NCBI GenBank assembly: GCA_036924085.1
Contig: JAVGWX010000013.1
Span: 40,889,893-40,953,892 of the forward strand
DNA from: Ariolimax columbianus
Lineage: Eukaryota; Mollusca; Gastropoda; Stylommatophora; Arionidae
DNA length: 64,000 nucleotides
Direction of reading: 5' to 3'
Shown: positions 39,023 through 53,139 of the stretch, in pieces
How the letters are laid out: the number at the start of each line of letters is the position of its first letter
Numbering within the stretch: the first letter of the stretch is position 1
Notes under the pieces: generated by a model
What the model saw: the letters and a program-made list of their open reading frames with translations, nothing else
What the model was told of the DNA's origin: nothing
Databases searched by the model: none
Position numbers and translations under genes: made by a program

Positions 39023-42000
39023 GTAAATGAACATTTTTGTTTAACACACACCATGATTTTTCAAGATTTTATTTTATGAAAAATTTGTTCAAAAGCTGAA
39101 AGTATGGATAAAAACAAAGAAAAATAGGTAGACTCCATCTTTTTTGTGTTTTTTTTCAGTGTCAAATTGCAACAAACTTTACAATGTAGGTTTCTTTCGG
39201 TATGGAAAATGACATATTTTTTAGTAAATGTATAATCTGCACCAGAGTTTTAGCAAACAAATGAGTCAAAATTGTGCATATTATTTGTAAGAATTTAGGG
39301 CAGATAACTTGTGTGTGAGTGGATGTTGATTAAAGCTACTCATTAGTTGAATTAACTTTCATTGATGTTTCTTTGGTAACAGGTTACAGTGGTTTTTCTG
39401 AAATCAAAAGATGTATTTGAGGTGGACAGTGTCCTCCTGGCTGTAATGCAATATGAGACACCTCGGTAATCTCACAACTCTGGGAATTACAATATCAATC
39501 CCCATTTCTTTGGTCAGACTTCTGTGACACAGACTATTTCCTAAAGAATGAAGAAAGACATGAGAAAAAATCGTGCAGCAACTGGGAACCAAAGCCTAAC
39601 CGCTCAGCAGGGAAGCCAGTGCACTAGCCACAGAGCTACCTTTGTCTGGTGTCCCTCAGTAATAAGAATACATTTTTTAATGTTAATACCGACTTTCTCA
39701 ATATGGATCCTACTGCTCCATAAAAGGAAATAAAAGTAGAGCGACTTATGCCGACTGTAGGGGTGGGGCGTGGGGGGGGGGAAGAGAGAGTGCTTGGTGG
39801 GTAAGAAATATTGTTTTACTCAGAAAGTGGTGAATGCTTGGAATGCATTGCCAGAGGATGTCGTGGAGGCAGGGTCAGTTAATCTATTCAAAAATAGATT
39901 GGATGCTCGCAGTTTTCTTTTAGTGTCGAGGGGGGTTGGGTGTGGTTTAGCATATAAAGTGGTTGTATACACACTCTGTAGAGACTTCTAAACCAGTATA
40001 ATGAAGTTAAGTTATGTTAGTGTCATAAATATGACTTATACAAAAACACATACAGGCATGATCTAGGCTTCCTGCATGGAGGCAACCTGCAATAGTAGCC
40101 TCATGCATGTATTGGAATGACAATAACAAGATTGTAGTGACATTCAATCAATTAAAAAAACACAACTTTTTTGGCTCCCTATGGAGCATAGGTCACCAAA
40201 TACGTGCCTAGTCAGGAAACATTGACTGTATGTATCTTTTGACGTATGTGTGGCTTAAAGATTCTATAGGATGGGGTAGCCAGTCGCATGGCCTATCCTC
40301 CTTAATCATCTCTTACATCATGCAAGGCAGTTTACAGTGGTTCTAATATTAGTAAGTTTTGCCTGGTCTGATTAATATAGCTACAACTTACACATAATGC
40401 TAACAAACTTTGATCTGTAGATTTAAGATTAATATGCAGGAAGTCCCTAAAAACTAACAAGCATTTCAAGGGCTATATGGTGACTTTACAGTTGAGAAAG
40501 GTTTGTCTGAATGTTGTTTCAAATGCCCACAATGAATAGGATTACCCGTTTGTGAGCCCTGAAAAAGACTTTAGGTGGTGGATTGCAGTAGCTTTCCTCA
40601 CATCCAGAGCGTGCTGATGAAAGTTGATCGGGGTCCTCCAGGCCGTTGTGCTATGCTTGGTTTCATCTGCATGTTCCTCACTACTACAGAAATCATGTTG
40701 ACTACTCACCTTGTTAGCCAGGCTGCCATGAAAACAGCCCGTCTCCAGGAAGGGCAACGAGGAAGACAAGGTGAGGGTCTTGGCCAGTATATTTTCCCTG
40801 ACCCTGACTAACATGTCTGACCAGTATATTTTTCCTGATCAGAGGTTAGTCTTCATCCCCTTGTCTGAAAGTAGATATGGCTTGGCTTCGTTCGTTCTCA
40901 ATCTCCCACTACCAATCCCTGAAAGGGCTTAAGTAGCAGAATTTAGTCCAGACAACGGAATGCGTTTTATCGTAGTTTACAGCTTGACTGTAATATTTGC
41001 ACCTTTCGGTCCAGCACATCCGACTTCAGCAAGCATTTTTTTAGTACCGGTTTAGCATTCCCTCTTCGATCCCTTCTCCTTACCCCATCTGCCCTGCAGC
41101 AGCCTGTTATCCAGGATCACTGCGTGGAGGTGTAGAAGGGTTTTGGCAGCTCTGGTTCGCTGGCCCTAACTTAACTTAACTTAACTTAACGTTTTTATAC
41201 TGGTTTAGAAGACCCTGCAGAGTCTGTATGCAACCAGTTACATTTACATCACCTTGCTCTAAAAGCTATGCGCATCCAGTTTATTCTTAAATGCATTAAC
41301 TGTCCCTGCCTCCACTACCTTCCCTGGCAATGCATTCCAAGCAGACACCACTCTCTGACTAAAAAAAATATTTCCTAATATCTAACCTGGACCTCTCTTT
41401 AGTCAGTTTGTAGCTATGCCCTCGTGTTATTGTAGGTGGCTGTATTTTAAAAAAACTTGTTTTATTCTAATTTATCGATTCCTCTGATCATATTATAAAC
41501 CTGTATTAAGTCACCACGAATTCTTCTCTCTTCGAGACACTGTAGGCCGGTTTTTCTGAGTTGTTCCTCATAACTGTAATTCTGGAATCCCACTATCGTC
41601 TTTGTCGCTCTTTTTTGTATTCTTTCCAGCATGTTTATGTCCCCTCTATGATAAGGACTCCACACCTGTACACAGTACTCCAATCTAGGTCTAACTAAAG
41701 CTTTATACAGTTTGACGATCACTTCCTTGCTCCTATGTTTAATATTTCTTTTTATCATACCTAACATTGCATTTGCTTTTTTCACTGCTACCTTAACTTG
41801 ATCACTCCCCTTTCCTGTATGATCTATTATAACCCCTAGGTCCCTTTCCTTATCTATCTTTCTAATATTGTTTTCTCCCATTCTGTAATTATGTTCCATA
41901 TTGGATCTACCCATGTGGATGACTGTACATTTATCTACATTAAACTCCATTTGCCAGCTTACAGACCATTCTCGAATTTTATCTAAATCCAACATCAATA

Positions 42001-45000
42001 TATCCACTTCCGCTTTAGGTGAGACACTACTGCATAGTTTTGTGTCATCAGCAAATTTTGCAATCATGGATCCCATATCAATGTCCAAATCATTTATATA
42101 TATCAAGACCAAAATTGGTCCCAAAACCGAGCCCTGTGGCACACCACTTTTCACTTCACACCACTAACGCTAGCAGTCAGCTATGATTCGCTGACTGCTG
42201 CACCTTAAGCGCTGCTCAGCATCTTGATCCCGAATGTAGATATTATAATATTATGCAGGAATTCTCTAAGAACTAACAACTATTTCAAGGGCTTGACAGT
42301 GGTAAATAGTTTGAGAAAGATTTATCTGCACACTGTACAGATTTTCAAAAGATGAAGTTGGCAAATGATGCAGTGTTAATGAAGTGTTATTGTGCTAGGT
42401 TTTCATCACTATCAGGTGATGTGACAAGTTACCATTTTTAACTTTAACAGAATCAGGAACCTCTGGGTAAACAGCAGCAAAATGTGATTACGTTACCTAA
42501 CTGTTCAGTTTTGCTGTGACAAGTGCTCTACCAAGAATGAAAGAGAACTGAACCATGACAAATTATTCCCTCACAAAGCATCGTCAATGAGTGTATCCCA
42601 TGTGAATGGAACTAAATATGACAGAAGACATTGAGAAGTTATTTTATTTTTGCACCACTAGCAAATAATTGGAGACAATCTTTGTTTATTTTACTTTCAG
42701 AAATCTGTAGAGAAAGAAAATTATTTCCTTTTGTATTCTGTTTAACATTTAATATTTGAGTATGTATTTCTAGAACCCATTTAAAGTTCTGTCAACTTAA
42801 GCATTTTGGAAGTGCAAGTTGAGCCCTGTACATTTGCCACGAAAAGAGATTGATCTACTATCTCTGCACTAACCAGACAGTCAATGGAACAAAGTGGCAT
42901 TTAAAAAGACAAATCCCTAATTTGTCTTAAAAATGAGAAGAAAAGAAGGTATTTTTCTTTGTCGTCATTCTTATTTTAAAAAAACCACTACTATTTCCCT
43001 CAAAACTCTGCAATCTGCCTCAGGGTTTACTGACTTGAAATATTGTGCTCCATGATTAGCATAAGCCAGATCTGAGCCACTAAAGGTATGGTGAATGGGA
43101 AGGGGAAGAGAACATTAAAAAACCCACAACATGGAATTCAAATAAATGTTTACACAATATCATTCAACTGTAGCTATTGCAGAGTCCTGTTTCTATTAGT
43201 AAAATAGGATAAGTATTAGAAGATAGTTAGTAAGTTGCCCTTTGTATGCGATGATGGTGATATCATCAGACGGTTTGTCTCAATAATATAACTTGCGCTA
43301 TATTTGTATTATAGGGAGGAAGAAACTGCGCTGGTCATCAACCTCACTTTCTGGTCCTGAGCTACATTGAACCAGTGGCAAGACATAAGTCAAGATGACT
43401 GGAAGTAATTTAAGAAGCAGGCAGTTCAGTCTTATTTTTGTTCATCGTTAACACAATAGCATTAATCAATAAGTACTTACAGAATAAAGTTATATTCAAC
43501 AAATGAAGACCATTGTCAATGAAGTTGATGAAGTCAATAAAAACACATAAAGGTAATGGATCAGTGACCGTACCAAGGACAAAAGCAACATGATACCTAC
43601 ACTATGGCCACAAGAACTTTATCAAGACAAAGAACGAATGAAAACTACTAACAAATCACAACAAAGAACAAGACATTGCCCCTAAAGCCAAGCAAAATTT
43701 AACACTAACACATTTACTGCTCACATAATCAGATAAGGTTATCCACCGGGGACACTGATCCACTCCCAGCACGAAGCATGAAGACTTGTGTAGTGATCAA
43801 ATAAATACCAAATTTATGAAAATATAATCCAGTCCAAGATTTTAATTTGTATTACAGAATAATAAATTTCTTCATTTGAGAAAGGAAAATGCATATATCC
43901 AATGGAGAGTTGACTCTTCTTGCATTGAAGGCCTCAATTTATTCACTCACTTTAGAATATAAATTTTTAACAGAAATATATTATATTCCAGCACATTTTT
44001 CAATGCAATAGTTCATGTGAACTCATAATATCAAATAAACTGCTCATCCACTGGTCAACTCGTGCCTGTGACCGCAATGAATGGAAACAAGAGTTAGAAC
44101 CCGCACAAGGTCAACCACCTTGTTGAAGAACAAGTTGATTAAGATTAAGATATTTTATATAATTTTTTTATTATAATTGACAAACATTCTTACTTTTCTG
44201 TCCTGTATACAACTGAGAAATGTCTCAGGCTCAAATTTGGACAGGTAGGAGATTTTTGCACCGCCAATCAGTGCAGTAAACTGGAGTACAATCATGCCAT
44301 AAATGTGGTACAGAGGCAGCAGACCCACACAGCAATCTTCTGGGGTCACTGGAGCACTTGATCTGCAGGCGTTTGAACATTTATTAAATTGATTGCAGAA
44401 GCTGTTTTCAGAGATACAATAACAACAAATATTTGAATACATGAAAACACAGTTATTAAAATGTCTCATTATATATATTAAAATGCATATTCCTTCTTTC
44501 TTTTCAGTTTTCTGTCCTGTTTGTGCTTTTCAGCATCAGGTTATGAAGAGGTTTCTTGACCTGGGAAGTTTCACTGCTTCTGTTATTTCTGCGTCTAACA
44601 ACACAAGTGGACTGAAGATAGATAGATAGATAGATAGATAGATGGATGGAAGGATGGATGGATGGATGGATGGATGGATGGATGGATGGGATGGATGGAT
44701 GGACTATCTGGTGTTTGGCGTGTCACGTGGTCGAACCATTTGGTTTGTTGTCTATGAGGTTTAGTACTAGTATTGTACCTACTTGTTTCCTAATAGCTTT
44801 ATTTCTGATTCTATCCATTCTTTTTAAACCAAGAATTCTGCGCAGGCATTTCATCTTTGTTGTTACGATGTGTCTTTTATCTTAGTTTTTAGTCCACCTG
44901 TACTTCTACAGGGGCAGATGCTCCTGTGCAGGTCCCAGCTGATATAAGCTAGATGTAGCCAGGAGAAGGATTTCCTGCTTAGTGGGCTAGACTCGAGCAG

Positions 45001-48000
45001 CTTATTACTCCGCTACGTTGGGACAAGTGTCGCGATGGGTGGTTAACTGATATGCGAGTCCATCTTAATAGACTCAAACACTAGAGCAAAGTAGACCCGC
45101 AGCATGTTAGATGCCATCTATTCTTAATAAACCACCTAACCATGGCAGGTGTTATGCCATGTCATACAGTTAGTTGCTTCTTACAACATTCTCTCTGTGG
45201 GGCAGTGGTGCTATTCTTGTCCTTGTCATACACAAAGACCCCGGCGGACCACTCTTTGTTTGTTAATGTCCAATTCTGGCACTGATAGCAAAATGTGGGT
45301 AAGAATATTTTGTTGTATAGAGTTCTTTTTGTATCCATTGCCACATGATTACATTGTAATATAGGGGACATTTGTCCAATGATTTGACTTCCTTTAAGAC
45401 ATCTGTTTTGGATTGGGTGTCACCTTTGCCATCTGCTAAGATTATGTTACCCAGATACGTGAAATTTTTCAACTGTTTTACTTGCTGGTTTTGTATGAAT
45501 ATTGTTGATTTTATTTCTTTTCTTGCAATTGTCATAACTTTGGTTTTCTTTAAGTTAATTGTTATTCTTTAAATCGTACAGATCTCATTTAAATTGTTGA
45601 TATGTTGCTGCAGTTGTTTTTCTGAGATTTTTATTAGTGCTTGATCATCAGCAAAGAGAAGTTCATTAAGTGAACACTGAGGGTTTCGCATTTAAAAATT
45701 GGCTTTTTTACATATTGTATTTATGTATTTGATAAACATTAAAGGAGATAGAACACAACCTTGTCGTACACTGGATCTAATTTGAAATTTGGGGGGATAT
45801 TCTGCGTTTGTTCTTACTGTTCATTAGATATTGACATAATAACTTTTACATAGGTTGGTCAAATGTTTATTTACTCCATTACGCTGTAGTGTTGTCCACA
45901 GTTGGCATCTATTCATTTGATTGAATGCTTTTTCTTGTTCTGCAAAAGCAACTTGTAGTGACTGATCAGGTTAGGCCAGTACTCAGGTCAGGTCATCTCG
46001 TAACCAGTAAGGTCATTGGGGCACACATGAAGACATCCTTACAACCCCACACCATGCTTCTCTGTCAGTGGCCGCTGCTTGTTCCTCTTCTGATCGGAGA
46101 TTGGTCCATTCTTTTATGGTGTCCTCCCACTTCTTTTTGGGATGGCCTCTTCGTCCTCTGCCTTGCACCTTTCCGTGAAGGATTGTATTTACAAGACCAT
46201 TTGAACTTAGTATGTGACAGTACCAAGCGAGTTTCCTTTTTATGACAGTTGCCAAGAAGTCTTCAAAAGGCCCTATTGCTGTTGTAATTCTTTCACGCAT
46301 TTCCTAATTTGTAACTCGATCTTTGTACGTGACGTTTAGATGTCTTTGGAAACGTCTCATCTCCAAGGCATGTATCCTCCGTTGCAGATCAGCTGTAAAT
46401 GTCCATATCTCACACGCATAGAGGAATATTGACAGGATCAATGTACGCATTAATCTGATTTTCGTACACAGTGCTAACCGTTTATCTAGCCAGATTTTGT
46501 TAAGCCGTGCATCGCCACTATTGTCTGTGCTATTCTGGCCAACACCAGATTGTTGATTGTACTAATGTGGTTTATTTGCTAGTTGCCTGAGTGAGAAGAT
46601 TGCATCAGTACAGTTTCTGTTTTTCATGAAATCCCATCTGTGCTTCACTAAACTGCAGCTCTGATTGGGCGTAGTCTTTGTACCAGTGTTTTACAAAATA
46701 TCCTTCTTCCACTATGACTATGTAATGATATTCCTTTATATTTTGAACAATTTTCTGTATTTTACAGATATTATAATTTTGTATTACTAAAATGAATTAA
46801 TGCAGTCAATAGAATGTTTTACTTTAGATATTACAATGTATTTGATAGATAATATAATGTTTTATTAGAAATAATTAAATGTTTTAGTACCGACAATGGA
46901 ATATTTTATTACAAATATATTAAAATGCCTTATTAAAGATATTGTAACATTTTATTCATTTTAGTTCAGGTGCCATCTCCGCATCGTAGGTCGGCTACAA
47001 TGAATTTCTAGTGTACTCTATCTCTTGCCGTAATTGTGCAATCTGAGAAGCTTTTTCCAAACGATCTCCTGATGTTATCCACTCACTTAACATGCTAGAA
47101 AGAATACAAAAAAGAGCGACAAAGAGGATAGTGGGATTCCAGAATTACAGTTATGAGGAACGACTCAGAAAAACCGGCCTACAGTGTCTCGAAGAGAGAA
47201 GAATTCGTGGTGACTTAATACAGGTTTATAAGATGATCAGAGGAATCGATAAATTAGACTATAACAAGTTTTTTAAAATACAGCCACCTACAATAACACG
47301 AGGGCATAGCTACAAGCTGATTAAAGAGAGGTCCAGGTTAGATATTAGGAAATATTTTTTTAGTCAGAGAGTGGTATCTGCTTGGAATGCATTGCCAGGG
47401 GAGGTAGTGGAGGCAGGGACAGTTAATGCATTTAAGAATAAACTGGATGCGCATAGATTTTAGAGCAAGGTGATGTAAATGTAACTGGTTGTATACAGAC
47501 TCTGCAGGGTCTTCTAAACCAGTATAAAGATGTTAAGTTAAGTTAAGTTAAAGCGGTGTCTGCCCCTTGAACGACTGCCTTCCACCTTATTCTCCAGCAT
47601 GGTCTTCAACAAGAAGGTATGTCTTGTCATATGACCAAAATATCTTGACTGTCTAATCTTGATTTAGGTCACTAATTCTCTTTTCACCCCCAGCTTTTCC
47701 AATACCTCCAAATTTGTTTTCTTCTCTTTCCAAGAAATTCGTCCCAATCTTCTATATACCCATATTTCCAAGGCTTCAATACTCTTTTCCAACTTGTTAT
47801 TCATTGTTCGTGTTTCTGGGCCATAAAGTAGTAACGAGTATACATAACACCTGACAATTCTCATTTTCAAATTCTGATTTATTTGTTTGGATGACCTATT
47901 CCGTTTCTGATTTCTTTTTCACAGCTGCCTTCTTCCGTTATTATATGACCTAGATAGAAGAAACTCTGTACCTGTTCAAGTAGTTGATCTTTTATTTTTA

Positions 48001-51000
48001 TCTGCATACGTGGTTTCAAACATTTTTTTACATACATGAGAATGTCAGAATTTCTTATTACAGAAATAAGAATGTTGTATTATAAATATAAGAATTTCTC
48101 ACTACAGAAGTGAGAATGTCTTATTACAGATACATCATCATCCAGTAGCATGTCCTTTATAGAACGTCGCTCTCATCACAGTCTGTCTGAAAGAACTCCA
48201 GCCTCTGCCACAGTCATACCCAGGCATTCCTGGATATCTTCGTTCCATCATCTTCTTTGTCTACCCCTCCCTTTTTTGCCTGGCACCATACCTTCCATCA
48301 CCGTTCTCTCAAGGCCGTTGTGTCTCTTGATGTGACCAAAGTATTTGCATTTTCTAGCCAACATGGAATTGATAAACCAGTTCTCCTCTTTGCTCAACTC
48401 TTGTCGAATGTCTACATTTGTCATTTTCTCTGTCCAGGGTATTCTGAGGATTTTTCTGTAACATTTTGACTCGAAGGATTTGATTCGTTGTCTCGAAGTT
48501 TTGGTAATCGTCCATGATTCGCAGCCATAAGCTGCCACAGGATGGTTAATAAGCTGCCACAGAAATGGCTAACACGGTGAGGTATTGAAGTGACCCACGT
48601 AGTACTGATAGACACTCAGATGAAGCCAAGAAAAGCACAATCGCCTTGAGGACCCTGGTCCAACTTCATCAGCATGATCAAGATATGAGAAAAACTACGA
48701 CAACCCACCACTTAACGCTTCTAAACCAGTATAATGACATTGAGTTAAGCTGTGATAACAGAAAGTCATAAAACAGATATCAGGATGCTTTAAAAAAAAT
48801 ATCAGTATGCCTTGAAACAGAGGCCTTAAAGCAGATAGAATGATTTAAAAGATATGCCTTAAAACAGATATCAGGATGTCTTAAAACAGATAACAGAATG
48901 ATTTAAAAGAGATCATAGAATACTTTAAAACAGATGAAAGAAAGCCTTAAAACAGATATCAGGATGCCTTACAACAGATGGCTTAAAGCAGATAACAGAC
49001 TACTTTTAAACAGATATCAGAATGCCTTAAAACATATAACAAAATGTCTTGTTGTTTTTAATACCTACAATGAGTGCTCTTATGTGCGCCCTGTAAAAGG
49101 CATTAAGTGACAGGTTGCAGTAACTTTTCTCACATCTCAAGCGTGCTGATGAAGGTGGACCGGAGTCCTCCAGGCGGTTGTGCTATGCTTGCTTCGCTGC
49201 ATATCACTAACTACTACAGAGATCATGTCAAATCTCACCTTGTTAGCGAGATCAGTGTGTTTTGCCTGACCAGATGTTAGCCTCATCGTCCCAACAAAAT
49301 GTCTTAAAAGCAATAAAAGAATTTATTGAAACATAATAGAATGCCTTAAAAACAGATAATATTTACAATTCACTCACAACACTTGCAAACAGTTGGCCAA
49401 GCAGCTGTAATGAGTCAGCATTACACCTTTTGGAAGTCCTGTCGTACCGCTGGAGTAAGGAAGGGCATACACATCCTCCAATGGATTGATGTTCACATCA
49501 GGAAACGACTTGCCATCATCTTCTAATAATTTTTGAAATGGCTGGAAACCAGTAGATTCCCCAAACACAAACACATCCTGTAATTATGAGATCACAAGAG
49601 GTTCACCAACTAAAAGATGAAGTTCAGATCTATTTGCTACAGTCTGTAAAAGTTGAGGCTTTAAATTAGCAATGATCTCGAGGTAAGTTGTTCGCCTCGG
49701 GTATTTTTATATAATACAATATTTCCTCTGATCTTTGAGTAGCGAGATCAGACACCTGTGTGCAGTGGCGCATACATTAAATATACCGTAGCAGTTGGAA
49801 AAAAGTAGGCCTAATGGCCGCTGCTCGAGCAAAATTCAAGTTTAAAATGTACTCATTTTATTCTAGGGATATTTGCCCAACAGAGAATATGTCATAAAAA
49901 ATGGGACTGTGTGGCTATAACTTCAGGTCTTGGTTATGTCGTTAGTGGAGCGGCTTAAATGGCGTCTGACAGGCTGCGGATCTACCTTGCTGTAATTTAT
50001 GCTTCCACCTCCACCATTCTCACAAAAAGGTGATAGTATATTCCTGGGGTAACAGATGCTGGGATTGACCTAGCAATGGATCAGTGGATTTTCACCTGGC
50101 AAAAAAATATGAAACGAAGGAGGTCACAACTCCCCACGACGTTGAACAACATAAGTGGACTGAAGATAGACAGACAGACATACAAACAGACAGACAGACA
50201 GACAGCCAGACAGACAGACAGACACACAGACAGCCAGATAGTTAGATAGATATATAAATAAATATATAAATAGATAGAGATGAAGAATTAGAGATGTCAC
50301 TGTATGAAGTCTCTGCTTCAATAAGTGAGATGATCAGTTCATTTCCTTGCTACATTGTCTTCCTTAACTCAAACAAAGTCAGATTTCCATTTACAACTGG
50401 GTAGATGTCTAACAAATAGTAAGCTGTGTAAGTGTATAAGCAGAATAAACTTTGCATCTTTTTTATTTAAATTAGCAAACTTCAAAACCAAGCCATGAGA
50501 GTTATAACAGGAAGCATGAAGTCAACGCCAATTGTAGAACTTGAAAAGATTACAAATCTGCAATCCATGACTGACAGAAGAGACTGCTGAGCCCAACAGC
50601 AAGCAGAGAAACTTAGAAGACTGACAGACCATCCAATGCATCAGAGACTAAATAGATTTGGAAATGGGAAACTAAAGCGGAGAAACTTTGCACAAATAGC
50701 CAAAGCAAAGATGAGCTAAGACCCTATGAACGCCGTAACAACACCAAAGCCCATCACTACTGTACGCAAACCCACATGGAAGCAGCATATCATTCCGGAG
50801 GTGGTAGAAAATATACCAGGTTTTGGAAACAAGAACAGCCAGACTGAAAAAGAAAGAAGAGACATAACCCTGAGGTACATAACGGAAAACTACCCAAGCA
50901 TGGACTGGACACCAACGGTTCTGTAACAAACACAACACAGAACGAAGGGGCAGGGATATTCCTGAGCCTAACAAATGGTAGAAAAATAACACTGTCAGTG

Positions 51001-53046
51001 GCAACTGGAAAATACTCAAGCAATTTCAGAGCGGAGGCAGAGACACTGAAGGGTGCAGTAAAAGCAATGCTGACAGGTGAAAGCAATGAAAGCCAGATAG
51101 TCCTGTTTACAGATGCCCTGGCTGTAGTTACAGCACTAAAAAGCCAGAACCATACTGAACTTAATGATTTAAGAACAGTACTCTGTCAACTATGCCAGCA
51201 GTCCACACAAAAAAGAGTAGTGGTACAGTGGATTCCATCCCACTGTAACATCCAAGGCAGCGAGGAGGCAGACAGACTGGCAAAAGAAGGTGCAAGACTA
51301 CCGCAACCAGATTCTAGTGTGACCTACGAAGAGTCCAAAAGGCTTATTAGGGCCAGATACATGGCCAAATGGGAAACAGAACATACTGGCTACACAAAAA
51401 ATAATGCCTATTACCAGTTGAACAGAAGAGAGCAGGTCGTGGTCTTCAGACTCCGCACAGGCCAAAACAGACTGAGGTACCACCTATTCAATAAACTGAA
51501 GATAGGTGGCACTTACGAATGCACTTGTGGTACAGGGAAAATGACCGCTGAACATCTGCTGCAAAACTGCCCAACATATGAGGACCAGAGAAAGCAGATG
51601 TGGCCATCACCAGTGGCAACACTAGACAAGCTCTATGGCAGTGTTGACAGTATCAGGATGACAGCTGCTTTCTTCGAACAAATACAAGTTGACGTCTGAC
51701 AGCATACGACGAAGAAGAAGAAGAAGCATCTTTTTTATCTGAAAATATTTTATCAACTGTCAGATTTTTAAAATTATCAGTATTATCAATATTGTTGTTT
51801 CATTCTTAAGTCTTAAAGGTAATCTAGAGAACTGGACTTCACGTGTCGACATAACAAGTAAAAGCATGGCAAACAAGAAGAAGATGAAGAATGGTAAACT
51901 AACAATGTTTTGTTTCATTGAAAATTACCTAGTCCTAAACACTCTTATAGTATAAGACATTCAAGTTTTTCCCCCGTAAAATGTTTCATCTGTTGACCAA
52001 CTCAATTTATTCCAGGCTACCTCTGTGACTCTGCCTCATCTTCATGCTTTATAAGATTATGTTTTATATGTTTATTTTATGGCTACAACTTTTGGCATGT
52101 AAACATATGTTTTTATACCTTTTCATTGCTTTCTGCATTCTTGATCTAATTAAAACAGTTGTAGCATTCAAACAAAAGTATGGTGATGATATTATGTTGA
52201 TATGTTTTTAAATATTTTTTATTTTCAAAATATTTTTTAAAGAGATCAATGACTATTGCTGATGAGCTGGCTAATAGAATAGCAAAGACCAGCTCAGCTT
52301 TTGGCTGAATGCACTCCAGTATGGGAATATCAAGGAATCAGCATAATGACTAAGCTGAAGGTCTAATATGCCCCCATTGTCCCCACCCTGCTCTACACGT
52401 GTGAGAGCTGGACTGTCTCCGCTTGTGAAGCAAGGAGGCTAAATCATTTTCACATGAACTGTTGGAGATACATACTGCATCTACGCTGGCAGGACCATAT
52501 TACAAAACCTGAAGTGCTGTCCAAAGCCAACATGCAAAGTATTCCTGCGCCTTTGCAAAAATCCAAATTGAGATGGGCTGGCCACCTCACTTGAATGTCA
52601 AACAAAAGGCCTCCAAAGAGGCTCCTATATAGCGAACTGAGTGAAAGTGAACAACCACAAGGATGTCCAAAAAGTGTTTCAAGGACAGTCTGAAATATTC
52701 CCTTAAGTGCTGTCAAATAGATATTAAGACCTGGAAGAACCAGGCTCACAATCGCTCAACGTGGAAGAGTACGGTCACAGACGGCATTGAACTCAGTTAG
52801 GGTCTCTGTATCCAGGCACCTCAGGATAGACGTGCAATCAGGAAGTCAAGAGCAGAGAAAATTTCAGAGACAACTGCTGATTATGGTTGCCAGTAGTGCC
52901 ATAGACTTTTCCAGCCTTGAATTGGCTTAATCAGTCACGAGCGCACACACATACTCAAGGTTGCCATTTTGACATGTGAGGATGTTGGTGGTCCTCATCG
53001 ACGATGATGGAAAAATTATTTTATATATAAATACACACACATACAC

Positions 53047-53139
<93 letters not shown>

